A stretch of 24,002 bases of DNA from Halieaceae bacterium (GTDB taxonomy: Bacteria > Pseudomonadota > Gammaproteobacteria > Pseudomonadales > Halieaceae), in contig DPGN01000055.1 of NCBI GenBank assembly GCA_003523185.1, positions 8,705-32,706 of the forward strand, written 5' to 3'. The number at the start of each line of letters is the position of its first letter. The stretch's first letter is position 1. Positions 23,439-24,002 of the stretch are shown here, one piece after another. Under the pieces are notes generated by a model, which was not told the DNA's origin, made no database searches, and saw only the letters and a list, made by a program, of their open reading frames with translations. Position numbers and translations under genes: made by a program.

Positions 23439-23591
23439 ATGAGTGATGAAAATGTAGGCATGTCAGGACTCACAGCTAGCGAAGCTAGCGAGTTCATGCG
23501 GTCTTACGAAAAAGGCATGTGGACGTTTGTGTTCATCGCAAGCGCGGCACACATTGCTGTATGGAAGTGGCAGCCCTGGTTCGGAATGTAA
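23439..23591 (+). CDS. pufB: PufB, light-harvesting complex 1 beta subunit
   Basis: 50 aa from the ATG at 23439; GGGAGG at 23426-23431 fixes the start (the frame is open upstream but that part is the leader). The GLT segment, one membrane helix (about 27-43) with BChl-ligand H38 in SAAHIAVWKW, and the terminal QPWFGM match LH1 beta chains (consensus AH...RPW). The normally invariant His of the EFH/ELH motif is Met20 here (SEFMRSYEKGMW). A perfect 9-bp tandem repeat (AGCTAGCGA twice, 23474-23491) encodes the ASEASE segment, without changing the spacing to the helix. It forms the LH1 ring with PufA, whose gene starts 73 nt downstream. Confidence 0.95.
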   Translation: MSDENVGMSGLTASEASEFMRSYEKGMWTFVFIASAAHIAVWKWQPWFGM

Positions 23592-23664
23592 TCCGAGGCT
23601 ATCACCTTAACCCAGCGACTGTCCGGCTTGACGGGCTTGTCGTGATTGAAAATGGAGAGATGAA

Positions 23665-23865
23665 ATGATCTTAACCCAACCCTTCTCAAGGATCTGGAAG
23701 ATCTTTGATCCACGTCGGGTACTGGTAGCGCAGGGTGTTTTCCTGTTCTCAGTAGCTGTACTGATCCACTTCGTCCTGTTGAGCTCTGCGAAGTACAACT
23801 GGATCGATGGTCCATATGCGGCACCTGCGGCCATGGCGGAGGCACTCCCTCCCTCACGGCAGTAA
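23665..23865 (+). CDS. pufA: PufA, light-harvesting complex 1 alpha subunit
   Basis: A 66-aa single-span membrane protein. The motif RIWKIFDPRRVLVA precedes the membrane helix, and H35 in LIHFVLLS is the BChl ligand; SAKYNWIDGP follows, as in LH1 alpha chains. The tail (PAAMAEALPPSRQ) is Ala/Pro-rich and may be trimmed. GGAGAG lies about 6 nt before the ATG. The 73-nt gap from pufB contains an imperfect stem with CGAC/GTCG ends (23616-23642). It is the last gene of the puf set in the window; no pufX-like frame follows. Confidence 0.96.
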   Translation: MILTQPFSRIWKIFDPRRVLVAQGVFLFSVAVLIHFVLLSSAKYNWIDGPYAAPAAMAEALPPSRQ

Positions 23866-23881
23866 GTACCGTCATAGAATC

Positions 23882-23899
23882 GGGCCCTGAAAAGGGCTC
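23882..23899 (+). terminator. Stem-loop downstream of pufA
   Basis: GGGCCCT (23882-23888) pairs with AGGGCTC (23893-23899) through 7 bp including one G-T wobble, closed by a GAAA tetraloop of exceptional stability (GNRA type). It begins 16 nt after the pufA stop. Only a weak ATATTT follows, so it is either a leaky terminator or a 3' stabiliser of the pufBA mRNA, as known for puf operons. The bases 23900-24002 show no start codon-supported gene. Confidence 0.6.
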
Positions 23900-24002
23900 C
23901 GATATTTCCGACCCACGCACCGGCTGCCCCCAGACGCTGCGATGTGAACCCAATCGGGACTTCGCGATCACCCTGCCCCCAGAGCTACGATCGCCGATCT
24001 CC

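Noticed and set aside
23504..23971. 155-codon minus-strand open frame across pufB, pufA and the right end
   Set aside because: It is antisense to two certain LH1 genes, shows no recognisable motif, and its composition mirrors the plus-strand genes.
23871..24002. Plus-strand open frame running off the right edge after pufA, with protein-like composition (SDPRTGCPQ and onward)
   Set aside because: No ATG, GTG or TTG in frame after the pufA stop and no ribosome binding site; 44 open codons are not enough. The sequence beyond the window would decide it.
1..24002. CRISPR arrays, tRNA/rRNA genes, insertion sequences, phage or defence genes
   Set aside because: No regularly spaced direct repeats, cloverleaf-like segments or transposase/integrase frames were seen; the window is fully accounted for by the pigment cluster and its flank.

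Overview
This window is one arm of a photosynthesis gene cluster from an aerobic or facultative anoxygenic phototroph of the purple-bacterial type (type II reaction centre, bacteriochlorophyll a, spirilloxanthin-series carotenoids). The gene content, the puf order Q-L-M-C-B-A and the crt/bch order fit a marine gammaproteobacterium, most likely of the OM60/NOR5 (Congregibacter/Luminiphilus/Halioglobus-like) group. That placement is inferred from remembered gene order, not from a search. Coding is dense, with many 1-14 nt overlaps. I found no insertion sequence, tRNA, rRNA or CRISPR array.

Layout. (1) 1-5490 is an accessory/carotenoid flank. It holds a 5'-truncated sterol desaturase/fatty acid hydroxylase-family gene, a 131-aa CxxC protein, a reverse-strand cytochrome P450, a 7-helix membrane protein coupled by 1 nt to crtD, and a reverse-strand alpha/beta hydrolase. 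(2) 5628-9262 is bchI-bchD-bchO, the Mg-chelatase I and D subunits and accessory protein (bchH lies elsewhere). (3) 9330-11898 is crtI-crtB. (4) 11842-12849 is crtC on the minus strand, overlapping the crtB 3' end and divergent from crtE. (5) 12951-14995 is crtE-crtF. (6) 15090-23865 is bchC-bchX-bchY-bchZ-pufQ-pufL-pufM-pufC-pufB-pufA, a superoperon covering the late bacteriochlorophyll steps, the reaction centre and LH1.

How it works together. CrtE makes GGPP. CrtB and CrtI make phytoene and desaturate it. CrtC hydrates, CrtD introduces the 3,4 double bond and CrtF O-methylates, and with no crtA visible the expected end product is spirilloxanthin. BchI and BchD power Mg insertion, BchXYZ reduces the chlorin to a bacteriochlorin and BchC oxidises the 3-hydroxyethyl group. 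PufL and PufM bind the pigments, PufC re-reduces the special pair, and PufB and PufA form LH1.

Regulation. Six perfect TGT-N12-ACA palindromes of the PpsR/CrtJ type lie in the four main promoter gaps: before bchI, before crtI, two between crtC and crtE, and two before bchC. At bchI, crtE and bchC a TTGACA-like -35 box sits in or at the edge of an operator and the next palindrome covers the -10. This is direct sequence evidence for coordinated aerobic/redox repression, although the regulator gene is not in the window. Perfect inverted repeats between pufQ and pufL, between pufC and pufB, and after pufA are probably mRNA processing, stability or termination elements.

The main system is well known. 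The less ordinary points are a PufB lacking the usually invariant N-terminal histidine (Met instead), the separation of pufBA from pufLM by pufC plus a hairpin-bearing gap, possible leader structures at bchI and bchC, and an uncharacterised oxygenase/hydrolase/membrane-protein module next to crtD.
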